Source of the DNA: Acidobacteriota bacterium
GTDB lineage: Bacteria > Acidobacteriota > Blastocatellia > Pyrinomonadales > Pyrinomonadaceae
Direction: 5' to 3'
Assembly (NCBI GenBank): GCA_024640445.1
Contig: JAHEEZ010000119.1
Span: 1 to 10,200, forward strand
Length of the DNA: 10,200 nucleotides
The position numbers were made by a program, and so were the translations under genes. This document shows, piece after piece, positions 1 to 5,776 of this stretch. Below the pieces are notes generated by a model. The model was not told the DNA's origin. It worked only from the letters and a program-made list of their open reading frames with translations, and did not search any database. Every line of letters begins with the position of its first letter. Position 1 is the stretch's first letter.

Positions 1-381
1 AGGGTTCCGGCAGGCGTGATCATCGCCTACTCGGCGACAGATGATATGAATTCGGCGTACACGGTGATCGCGGCCCTGCTCGGCGGCGGCCTGGCGCTTT
101 CTTCACACGGGACCAAGGCCGCGGTTCGCGCCGGGATCAATCTTTCGCCCGAGCCCGTTTCCAACTGGGTGATGTCGATCATTGAAGACATCGTGGCGTT
201 CGCAGGCGCATTCCTGGCGGTCTTCGCGCCGATCGTGATCGCAATAGTTCTAGGAGTTTTCATCCTCTTCTTCGCTTGGTTCGCGCCGAAAGTATTCCGC
301 GCGTTCCGACGGATGGCAGGGGCGATCCGCGCCTTTTTTGCCGGAGAAGGACTCAAAGCCGTCGCCGAGAAGGCGCCATAG
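1..381 (+). CDS. DUF4126 family membrane protein, 5' end outside window
   Basis: The reading frame is open from the first base of the window and closes with TAG at 379-381. The gene therefore probably begins upstream, and the GTG at 16 is only the first start-like codon inside the window. The visible 126 residues contain a glycine-rich hydrophobic stretch (ALLGGGLAL), then a segment reading SSHGTKAAVRAGINLSPEP with SN and a downstream ED pair, then a long hydrophobic stretch of about 30 residues and a basic tail. The order of small-residue helix, H-x-x-K-A-x-x-R, N-x-S-P-E-P and S-x-x-E-D is what I recall of the C-terminal half of DUF4126 proteins, which are integral membrane proteins of about 190 residues with no known function. 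I identify the family by eye and can say nothing about its role. It is followed after 54 bases by another small membrane protein gene. Confidence 0.75.
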   Translation, partial: RVPAGVIIAYSATDDMNSAYTVIAALLGGGLALSSHGTKAAVRAGINLSPEPVSNWVMSIIEDIVAFAGAFLAVFAPIVIAIVLGVFILFFAWFAPKVFRAFRRMAGAIRAFFAGEGLKAVAEKAP

Positions 382-435
382 ATCATATTCTGGGTGGCGG
401 TGTTGAGCCGATCCCATGTGATCAATGATCAATAA

Positions 436-702
436 ATGGAAAGACTCTTTCACATAGCCGCGGCGCTTCTGATCGGAGCCGCCGCCGTTTTCTTTTTGCT
501 GAACAATTTCGATGGTGTGTTCATCTCGATAGTCCTCGCTTGTCTGAGCTTCTTCCTCAGCGTAAGGACACAGGTCAAAGGCCGTCTCTCGAACAGGGAA
601 ATGGAGCGCGAACGCGAATTTGCGAGCAAGCAAGAGGTTGACGAGGCCCCGGACCTGCATGCGGAAGGCCGGCAGGAAGACCGGGCGGGACAGAAACTCT
701 AA
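436..702 (+). CDS. Small two-helix membrane protein, unknown function
   Basis: This is an 88-residue protein that I do not recognise. Residues about 5-22 and 27-44 are two hydrophobic segments separated by a short loop (NNFDG), which suggests a helical hairpin in the inner membrane. The remaining 44 residues are highly charged, rich in Glu, Arg, Asp and Lys, and contain no Cys. No strong ribosome binding site precedes the ATG; the bases just upstream hold two TGATCA copies one base apart (419-424 and 426-431). Codon use resembles that of its neighbours, and it sits in the same direction between the DUF4126 gene and the glycosyltransferase gene, 16 bases before the latter. That spacing is compatible with one transcript. 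The frame is short, so a spurious call cannot be fully excluded, but the clear helix-helix-charged-tail pattern supports a real gene. Confidence 0.6.
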   Translation: MERLFHIAAALLIGAAAVFFLLNNFDGVFISIVLACLSFFLSVRTQVKGRLSNREMEREREFASKQEVDEAPDLHAEGRQEDRAGQKL

Positions 703-718
703 GTAACTTCAATCGACA

Positions 719-1981
719 ATGGCAAAGATCGTTATTGCACCTTACGGATCGCTGGGCGACCTGCATCCATTCCTCGCTATCGCGGTCGAACTGCGAGAAA
801 GAGGTCACGACATCACGATCGCAAGCCTTGAAGGCTACCGCGAGAAGATAGGCGTTCTCGGTTTTGAATTTAAGAGTCTCCGGCCGACGTTCGACCCGGA
901 AGACCGTGAACTGGCTCGGCTGGTGATGGACACAAGACGCGGCACGGAGCGGCTGATAAAGGATTACCTCTTCCCGGGACTTAAGGACAGCTATGAGGAT
1001 CTGATGGACGCGACAGAGGACGCCGACCTTCTGATTCCTGGAGAGGTAGTGCACGCCGCACATTCGGTGGTCGAGAAAAGGGGTCTGAAATGGATCTCAA
1101 GCTCTCTTGCCCCAATCTCGATGCTCTCCACTTACGAACCGAACATCTATCCAAACGCACTCTTTCTGCGCCATTTCAATTTTCTGGGCCGTTCATTCCA
1201 TCGCCTTTTGTTCATTGCGATCCGGCGTTCAATCGGAAATTGGCTTGGCCAGTACAAGGAATTCAGAAATAGTATCGGACTCAGTGAGGACCACGACCCC
1301 CTCGTAACCGATAAATACTCCGAACATCTTCATCTCGCTCTTTTTTCAGGTGTTTTGGGTGAAAGGCAACCTGACTGGCATTCTCCAACCGCACAGACAG
1401 GATTCTGCTTCTATGACGGTGCGAATGACCTGGGAAAGATGCCCGGGGGATTGTCGGAATTCCTTGAAGCAGGTGAACCGCCGATCGTTTTCACGCTCGG
1501 ATCAGCGGCGGTCATGGACGCCCGGGATTTCTTCGAACAAAGTCTCGAAGCGGCGAGAATTCTTGGCCGCCGGGCCGTTGCTCTATACGGGATCTTCAAC
1601 GATCCGCCGAGAGAAACGGACGTTGACCGAGCCGCATTTGATTATGCTCCGTTCAGCGAACTTTTCCCGCGAGCGGCGTGTGTTGTGCATCAGGGCGGTG
1701 TTGGAACGACGTCGCAGGTGCTCCGGGCCGGAGTTCCGCACTTGATAATGCCTTTTTCTCACGATCAGCCGGATAATGCAGCCCGCTGCGTCCGGCTTGG
1801 CGTAGCGAGGACTGTCGATCGCGACTCTTATGAAGCCCGACTCGCTTCCTCTGAACTCAAGCATATACTGGAAGATGATTCGTACAGGGCAAAGGCGCTT
1901 GAAGCGAGTCGCATCATAGCGGCCGAAGACGGTACGAGCGCTGCTTGTGACGCGATCGAACAGACGTTGAATACAACATGA
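719..1981 (+). CDS. GT1-type (UGT/MGT-like) glycosyltransferase
   Basis: This 420-residue protein has the two-domain GT-B layout of family GT1, which transfers a sugar from a nucleotide donor to a small hydrophobic or lipid acceptor. Visible marks are an N-terminal GSLGDLHPFLA motif (residues 10-20), matching the G-S/T-x-G-D/H-x-x-P loop that carries the catalytic region, and the second-domain strand FTLGSAA (258-264). The donor-binding signature runs from about 309 to 363, with HQGGVGTTSQ (324-333), AGVPHLIMPF (337-346) and DQPDNAARC (349-357). HQGG replaces the commoner HHGG or HCGG; position two varies in the family. Length is normal and no frameshift is seen. It has no signal peptide or obvious membrane helix, so it probably acts in the cytoplasm, perhaps at the membrane face. 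The nearest well-known types are RhlB-like rhamnosyltransferases and antibiotic or sterol glucosyltransferases, but neither donor nor acceptor can be read from the sequence. Its stop overlaps the next gene's start. Confidence 0.88.
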   Translation: MAKIVIAPYGSLGDLHPFLAIAVELRERGHDITIASLEGYREKIGVLGFEFKSLRPTFDPEDRELARLVMDTRRGTERLIKDYLFPGLKDSYEDLMDATEDADLLIPGEVVHAAHSVVEKRGLKWISSSLAPISMLSTYEPNIYPNALFLRHFNFLGRSFHRLLFIAIRRSIGNWLGQYKEFRNSIGLSEDHDPLVTDKYSEHLHLALFSGVLGERQPDWHSPTAQTGFCFYDGANDLGKMPGGLSEFLEAGEPPIVFTLGSAAVMDARDFFEQSLEAARILGRRAVALYGIFNDPPRETDVDRAAFDYAPFSELFPRAACVVHQGGVGTTSQVLRAGVPHLIMPFSHDQPDNAARCVRLGVARTVDRDSYEARLASSELKHILEDDSYRAKALEASRIIAAEDGTSAACDAIEQTLNTT

Positions 1982-2475
1982 ATCTTTTCGCGAAGTACGT
2001 TTATGCATTGCTGACCGCATTCGCGGCGGTGCATTCCGGTTATTACTTTCCAAAGATGCCGGCGAATATGGCGGTGCATTTCGGCGCTTCGGGGAGTCCC
2101 GACGGGTGGTCTTCGCGTACGGAATTCTTCCTTATAGCAGGAGCCATGCTTCTCGTGAACATCGCGGTATTCGCTGTCCTTCCGTGGGTAGTCCAGGCCT
2201 ATCGGATCAAGAAGATCAACGTGCCTCACAAGGGTCACTGGCTTTCAGCGGGAAACATCGAGGTCTTTTACGAATTCTTCAGAACCAGGATGGCCTGGTT
2301 CGGCATCGCGAACATATTGTTCGGGGTCTCGGTAATGCAAATGGTTTATTCCGCAAACCTCAGCACCGGCGCTGTTTTGGACAGCCGAATGTTCACCGCG
2401 GTTCTCGTCGCATACTTCGTATTTGTTATCATTTGGCTGTTCACATTGTTCAGAAAACTCCAGCACGTAAAGTAG
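1978..2475 (+). CDS. DUF1648 domain membrane protein
   Basis: This is a 165-residue integral membrane protein. Hydrophobic segments lie at about residues 5-20, 50-72, 104-125 and 138-157. Between the first two is YYFPKMPANMAVHFGASGSP followed by DGW (22-44), which matches the DUF1648 motif: proline-containing start, M/I-x-x-H-F-x-x-x-G-x-x-D-x-W. This is the domain also found at the N-terminus of SdpI-type immunity proteins. A second conserved-looking patch, INVPHKGHWLS (80-90), resembles the region after the second helix in stand-alone DUF1648 proteins. The SdpI resemblance does not prove an immunity role, and no toxin gene is visible nearby. The ATG overlaps the stop of the glycosyltransferase gene (ATGA, 1978-1981) and no Shine-Dalgarno is present, so translation is probably coupled to that gene. 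Confidence 0.8.
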   Translation: MNLFAKYVYALLTAFAAVHSGYYFPKMPANMAVHFGASGSPDGWSSRTEFFLIAGAMLLVNIAVFAVLPWVVQAYRIKKINVPHKGHWLSAGNIEVFYEFFRTRMAWFGIANILFGVSVMQMVYSANLSTGAVLDSRMFTAVLVAYFVFVIIWLFTLFRKLQHVK

Positions 2476-2479
2476 GTCC

Positions 2480-2485
2480 GGAGAG
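2480..2485 (+). promoter_or_regulatory. Shine-Dalgarno of the exported dikinase-like gene
   Basis: GGAGAG lies three bases before the ATG at 2489, with its GGAG core five bases away. It is the clearest ribosome binding site in the window; most other starts have none. It supports the ATG at 2489 as the true start and suggests independent initiation, even though the upstream stop is only 13 bases away. Confidence 0.6.
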
Positions 2486-2488
2486 TAT

Positions 2489-4438
2489 ATGAAGTTTAGA
2501 TCATTCGCGGCGATCGTGTTCCTCCTGGCATCCGTGCTGACATCGGCGTCCGGTCAGGCATTGCGGAAGCCTTCGCCCACCAGGGAACCCAAAGGCGCCA
2601 TGTCGAAGAAGCCCGATTCTTCGAAACGCTATCTTCCGGAGATCCGAACACAGGAAGATTTTGACCTGATGGCGCGTGTCTACCATCAGAACACGCCATA
2701 TGTGCTTCCGCACGTGATGTTCGTGATCGACCGGCGCAGCAAGAATAAGATCTATTACATTAATTCCCAGAAATACCGTTTTCACAAGGACTTCCTGATA
2801 GCCAACTACCTTGTTCTGAAGAACACGGATTTCTTCCAGGACATTTATATCAAGGAAAACCGAAGATTCATCGTCGGCACGATCGCCTGGCAGAAACCGG
2901 TTGGCAGGTTCACGTTCGAGTTCTGGGACGGCGACCTGATACCCGCGGAACAGATAAAGAACACTTTCGACGTGATCAAGTCAACGTTCTTCGAAAAGGT
3001 CGCGTTCAAGCCGAATTCAACCCGGCAGGACGAGTTCAGCGCAAAACTTGGAATAGAGCGGATAACCTCCGACGAGATCTCCCGGAATCAGGAATACCTG
3101 GCGCTGAACACCGGCAAAGGAGTTGGCAGGGTTCACATTATCGAAAAGCTCGATGACACGGTCGAGATCGGCTACAACGAGATCATTGTCCTGAACGAGG
3201 TCCCCATCAGCCTTCCGCCGGTTGCAGGGATCATAGTGACCAAGCCTTCGACGCCGCTCTCTCACATAAATCTCCTGGCTAAGGGCTGGGGCATTCCGAA
3301 CGCATACATCAAGGGGGCGGATGAACTGTTCCGTGAACTGGACGGGAAGTGGATTGAGCTTGAGACGACACTGACCGAATACAGCTTCAAACCAGCCGGG
3401 AAAGATGTTCTTGATAAGTATCTGGAACAACAGAAAGAACTTGGCAAGGTGTTCAAGGCGCCTCCTTCGGACCTTAACGTGGCAGGGCTGGCAACGCTTG
3501 TCGAACTTCGCAAGAAGGACAGCATCGCCTACGGTGCGAAGGCCGCCAACCTTGGAGAGGTCAGGAGCGCCCGAATACCACGGGTCATAGTTCCGAAAGG
3601 ATTCGCTGTGCCCTTCTCCGCCTATGTGGATTTCATGAGATCGAACGGCCTGGAGGAAAAGATCGAGGATTTCTACTACGACTACAATTTTGTGCACAAT
3701 CCCGTGATGCGCAGGCAGAAGCTCGAAGCATTCAGGGATGAGATCCAGAAGGGCAGGTTCGATCCGGTCCTGAAGGAGCAGATCCTTGCAAAATGGCGGA
3801 CCGATCTGGGAGGCGAGGGAGTCTTTATCCGAAGTTCCTCAAACGCCGAAGACATTCCGGATTTCAGCGGCGCAGGGCTCTATACCACCGTGCCGAACGT
3901 GACGGGCGAAGATGCGGTGATCGAAGCGGTCAAGACCGTATGGGCTTCGCTTTGGAACTTTGAGGCTTATGAGGCGCGCGAGCGGAATTTCATCACTCAC
4001 AGTGGAACGTACATGGGTGTGCTCATCCAGGTCGGGGTGAATATGGATAGCAGCGGCGTTTTGATCACAAAAGATCCGTTCGACAGGGATAACAAAGAAG
4101 CGATCTATATAAGTGCGAAGCGAGGGCTCGGCATCAAGGTCGTTGAAGGTAAGAAGATCGCCGAGCAGATTCTCTTTTCAAAGAGATCGAATGCAGTGCA
4201 GGTTCTGACAAGGTCGGGTGAGGACACGCTCCTAACGTTCGACGAGAGCGGAGGCGTCAAGGAAGTTCCCATCACGGGCAGCAGGAATGTGCTCACGGAT
4301 GCGGTGGCACGAAGGCTTGCGGACGCCGGCGCGGCGATCAAACGGGCGTTCGGTAATCGGCTTGAACAGGATATTGAGTGGGGTTACAAGGACGGCCAGA
4401 TATTCATTCTTCAGTCACGGCCGTTCATAGAGAACTGA
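2489..4438 (+). CDS. Exported PEP-utilizer/dikinase-like protein (phosphohistidine + ATP-grasp domains)
   Basis: This 649-residue protein starts with a typical Sec signal peptide: MKFR, a hydrophobic core at 7-18, and a likely cleavage site after ASG near residue 22. Residues about 40-210 are a module I do not recognise. Residues about 225-295 are a PEP-utilising swivelling domain; TPLSHINLLAKGWGIPNAYI (255-274) carries the candidate phosphoacceptor His259. Residues about 345-648 are a pyruvate-phosphate-dikinase-type ATP-binding domain. Its marks are YGAKAANLGE (348-357), IRSSSNAEDIPDFSGAGLY (447-465), and QDIEWGYKDGQ with ILQSRP (627-645). The C-terminal PEP/pyruvate-binding barrel of PEP synthase and PPDK is absent, and the swivelling domain comes before the ATP domain. 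That order is known from glucan water dikinases, which phosphorylate a polysaccharide, and is reversed relative to PEP synthase. Key ATP-binding residues seem present, so it may be active. An exported ATP-using enzyme is odd because the periplasm lacks ATP. Substrate and real location are unknown. Confidence 0.8.
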   Translation: MKFRSFAAIVFLLASVLTSASGQALRKPSPTREPKGAMSKKPDSSKRYLPEIRTQEDFDLMARVYHQNTPYVLPHVMFVIDRRSKNKIYYINSQKYRFHKDFLIANYLVLKNTDFFQDIYIKENRRFIVGTIAWQKPVGRFTFEFWDGDLIPAEQIKNTFDVIKSTFFEKVAFKPNSTRQDEFSAKLGIERITSDEISRNQEYLALNTGKGVGRVHIIEKLDDTVEIGYNEIIVLNEVPISLPPVAGIIVTKPSTPLSHINLLAKGWGIPNAYIKGADELFRELDGKWIELETTLTEYSFKPAGKDVLDKYLEQQKELGKVFKAPPSDLNVAGLATLVELRKKDSIAYGAKAANLGEVRSARIPRVIVPKGFAVPFSAYVDFMRSNGLEEKIEDFYYDYNFVHNPVMRRQKLEAFRDEIQKGRFDPVLKEQILAKWRTDLGGEGVFIRSSSNAEDIPDFSGAGLYTTVPNVTGEDAVIEAVKTVWASLWNFEAYEARERNFITHSGTYMGVLIQVGVNMDSSGVLITKDPFDRDNKEAIYISAKRGLGIKVVEGKKIAEQILFSKRSNAVQVLTRSGEDTLLTFDESGGVKEVPITGSRNVLTDAVARRLADAGAAIKRAFGNRLEQDIEWGYKDGQIFILQSRPFIEN

Positions 4439-4447
4439 ATCAAACGT

Positions 4448-4496
4448 AACGGGTCCGTAAGAGCTTTTTTCACAAAGGCGGCGGGCCCGTTTTGTG
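4448..4496 (+). terminator. Imperfect inverted repeat, possible terminator
   Basis: AACGGGTCC (4448-4456) can pair with GGGCCCGTT (4483-4491) through nine positions, one of them a G-U wobble, ten bases after the stop of the dikinase-like gene. A competing pair, CACAAA (4471-4476) with TTTGTG (4491-4496), shares the same region. A run of six T (4465-4470) lies inside the larger loop, and only TTTT follows the second arm, so this is not a textbook Rho-independent terminator. Position after a long gene and before a possible promoter supports a transcript boundary. Confidence 0.35.
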
Positions 4497-4519
4497 ATTC
4501 GGCGCCGAAGGTAGATAAT
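4492..4519 (+). promoter_or_regulatory. Possible sigma70-type promoter before the lipoprotein gene
   Basis: TTGTGA (4492-4497, four of six matches to TTGACA) and GATAAT (4514-4519, five of six matches to TATAAT) are separated by 16 bases and end 23 bases before the ATG at 4543. This lies in the longest noncoding gap of the window (104 bases), downstream of the candidate terminator. Such matches arise by chance fairly often, so the call is tentative. Confidence 0.35.
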
Positions 4520-4542
4520 TAGGGTTTTCGGGAAACAAACAT

Positions 4543-5082
4543 ATGAAAAGAACTATCATTTTTGCGATGTTCGCCGCCCTTTTGGCGGCCTGTGGCGGTG
4601 CGGCACCCGTTGTTTCGAACCAGGCTTCGGAAAGCGGGCAAACTACGGGTCCTGGCGGCGATACGGAGACCGTTATCGCGCACTCGGCGGATCGCGGAGA
4701 GAAGCCTCCAGCCGGAAGCACGGAGCAGGGAAGCTCTGAAGGAAAGTCCGGATGGTCGAGGGGCGGGACTCCGATCGACACTTCCACATACGATAAGGAC
4801 GTCAATTCGGCGGAAGCCAAACTCAAGGCGTCGCCCGCTTCCGAACAGGCGAAGAAAGAGCTTTCGCAGGCTTTTTACAAGCGGGCGGTGGCGCTTACCG
4901 AGGCGAGGCAGTATGCCTCCGCGCTTGGCGATTACAGGCGCGCGGTCAAGTACGACGCTTCAAACACGGATGCCAAGGACTGGATCGAGAAGATCATCGT
5001 GATCTACGACGGAATGAACAAGGCCTACCCGAAAGAAGGCGAAGAACCCGAACCGCTTGAATACAAAGCGGGCGATGTTTAA
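4543..5082 (+). CDS. Lipoprotein with a TPR-like region
   Basis: This is a 179-residue protein. MKR, a hydrophobic core and LLAAC (13-17) form a type II signal peptide, with Cys17 as the lipidation site. GG at +2/+3 gives no Asp-type inner-membrane retention signal as known in enterics, so outer-membrane sorting is possible. Residues about 20-80 are a low-complexity linker rich in Gly, Ser, Thr, Glu and Pro. Residues about 105-140 fit one tetratricopeptide repeat (A-F-Y-K-R-A at 110-115, Q-Y-x-x-A-L-x-D-Y-R-R-A at 123-134, then K-Y-D-A-S-N), with a further helix to about 160 and an acidic, proline-containing tail. One or two TPR units suggest a protein-binding role in the envelope. It follows a possible promoter and precedes efp by 60 bases. 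The specific function is unknown. Confidence 0.78.
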   Translation: MKRTIIFAMFAALLAACGGAAPVVSNQASESGQTTGPGGDTETVIAHSADRGEKPPAGSTEQGSSEGKSGWSRGGTPIDTSTYDKDVNSAEAKLKASPASEQAKKELSQAFYKRAVALTEARQYASALGDYRRAVKYDASNTDAKDWIEKIIVIYDGMNKAYPKEGEEPEPLEYKAGDV

Positions 5083-5142
5083 GAGATCACCGGACAAAAC
5101 ATAGCGCCGCCGCATTTTTGAGCGGGGTAGCAGCAATTCATT

Positions 5143-5706
5143 ATGGCAAAGTCGGCAAACGACCTTAGAAAAGGCAATATCATCATCCTGGACGGAGCTC
5201 CCTGCAAAGTGATGGAGTTCTACTTTAACCAGCCCGGAAAAGGCGGCGCGATCGTTCAGACGCGCCTAAGGAATCTGGTCACCGGAAACTCGTTCGAACA
5301 CCGTTTCCGCTCGACGGAGTCTGTCGAGAGGGCGATCCTCGACCAGCAGGAAATGGAATACCTGTATTCCGATGGCGAGATGCATCACTTCATGAACACC
5401 GAGACCTATGAACAGATCGCCATGAGCGACGAGGACCTCGGGGACGCCGCGAAATGGCTGATGCAGGGACTTAAGATCCAGGTTGAATTTTTTGAAGGAG
5501 CGCCGATCGGCGTGGAACTTCCGCAATCGCTCGAATTGACGATCACCGAGACGGAGCCGGTTCTGAAGGGCGCGACCGCCTCGAATTCCAACAAGCCGGC
5601 GACGCTGGAGAATGGTGTGACCTTATACGTGCCGCCCTATATGACCGAAGGTGAGCTCATACGCGTCAACCCGAGCGAAGAAAAATATCTGGAAAGGGTC
5701 AAGTAA
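5143..5706 (+). CDS. efp: Elongation factor P
   Basis: This is a full-length 187-residue EF-P, the usual size. The protein binds between the P and E sites of the ribosome and helps peptide bond formation at proline stretches. The N-terminal KOW-like domain covers about residues 1-63 with the functional loop QPGKGGA (30-36). Its tip is Lys33, the position that is lysylated in E. coli, 5-aminopentanolylated in Bacillus, and replaced by a rhamnosylated Arg in Pseudomonas. The second domain contains EYLYSDGEMHHFMNTETYEQ (residues 67-86), and the third carries the very conserved KGATASNSNKPA (142-153) and the TLYVPPYMTEGE region near 165-176. No modification gene (epmA, epmB, earP or ymfI-like) is in the window, so whether Lys33 is modified is unknown. 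The start MAKSANDLRKG aligns well with family N-termini even though no strong Shine-Dalgarno is present. Confidence 0.97.
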   Translation: MAKSANDLRKGNIIILDGAPCKVMEFYFNQPGKGGAIVQTRLRNLVTGNSFEHRFRSTESVERAILDQQEMEYLYSDGEMHHFMNTETYEQIAMSDEDLGDAAKWLMQGLKIQVEFFEGAPIGVELPQSLELTITETEPVLKGATASNSNKPATLENGVTLYVPPYMTEGELIRVNPSEEKYLERVK

Positions 5707-5725
5707 AGGGGTTGACCGCCCATCT

Positions 5726-5753
5726 TTGACCCGGTAACTCCCTAACCTTAAAT
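5726..5753 (+). promoter_or_regulatory. Possible promoter of the waaA operon
   Basis: TTGACC (5726-5731, five of six matches to the -35 consensus) and TTAAAT (5748-5753, four of six matches to the -10 consensus) are separated by 16 bases. They lie in the 70-base gap between efp and waaA and would give a very short leader. A second TTGACC copy at 5712-5717, 14 bases upstream in direct orientation, could be chance or part of an operator. The call rests on sequence match and position only. Confidence 0.4.
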
Positions 5754-5776
5754 CTTGCCTGGTCGATCCGCCTTCG

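Noticed and set aside
419..431. Two TGATCA copies one base apart before the small membrane protein gene
   Set aside because: Six-base palindromes are common by chance, and there is no third copy or adjacent promoter good enough to call an operator.
27..660. Overlapping minus-strand open frames across the first two genes (27-425 and 250-660)
   Set aside because: Both lie opposite plus-strand frames with clear membrane-helix patterns and contain scattered charged and Cys/Pro residues with no recognisable motif. They are shadows of the plus-strand genes.
3017..3697. Long minus-strand open frame (226 codons) inside the dikinase-like gene
   Set aside because: It is antisense to well-conserved swivelling-domain and ATP-domain motifs on the plus strand and has no family resemblance. 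The high GC content explains the lack of stops.
2489..4438. Call as phosphoenolpyruvate synthase (ppsA) or pyruvate phosphate dikinase
   Set aside because: The domain order is reversed relative to those enzymes and the C-terminal PEP/pyruvate-binding barrel is missing, so neither reaction is supported.
5111..5126. CCGC/GCGG hairpin around a T5 run before efp
   Set aside because: The stem is only four base pairs and the T run is in the loop, so it does not support a terminator or leader structure.
5708..5742. GGGGTT/AACTCCC pairing after efp as a terminator
   Set aside because: The stem needs a bulge, the loop is over 20 bases and no T run follows. The region is better explained as promoter sequence.
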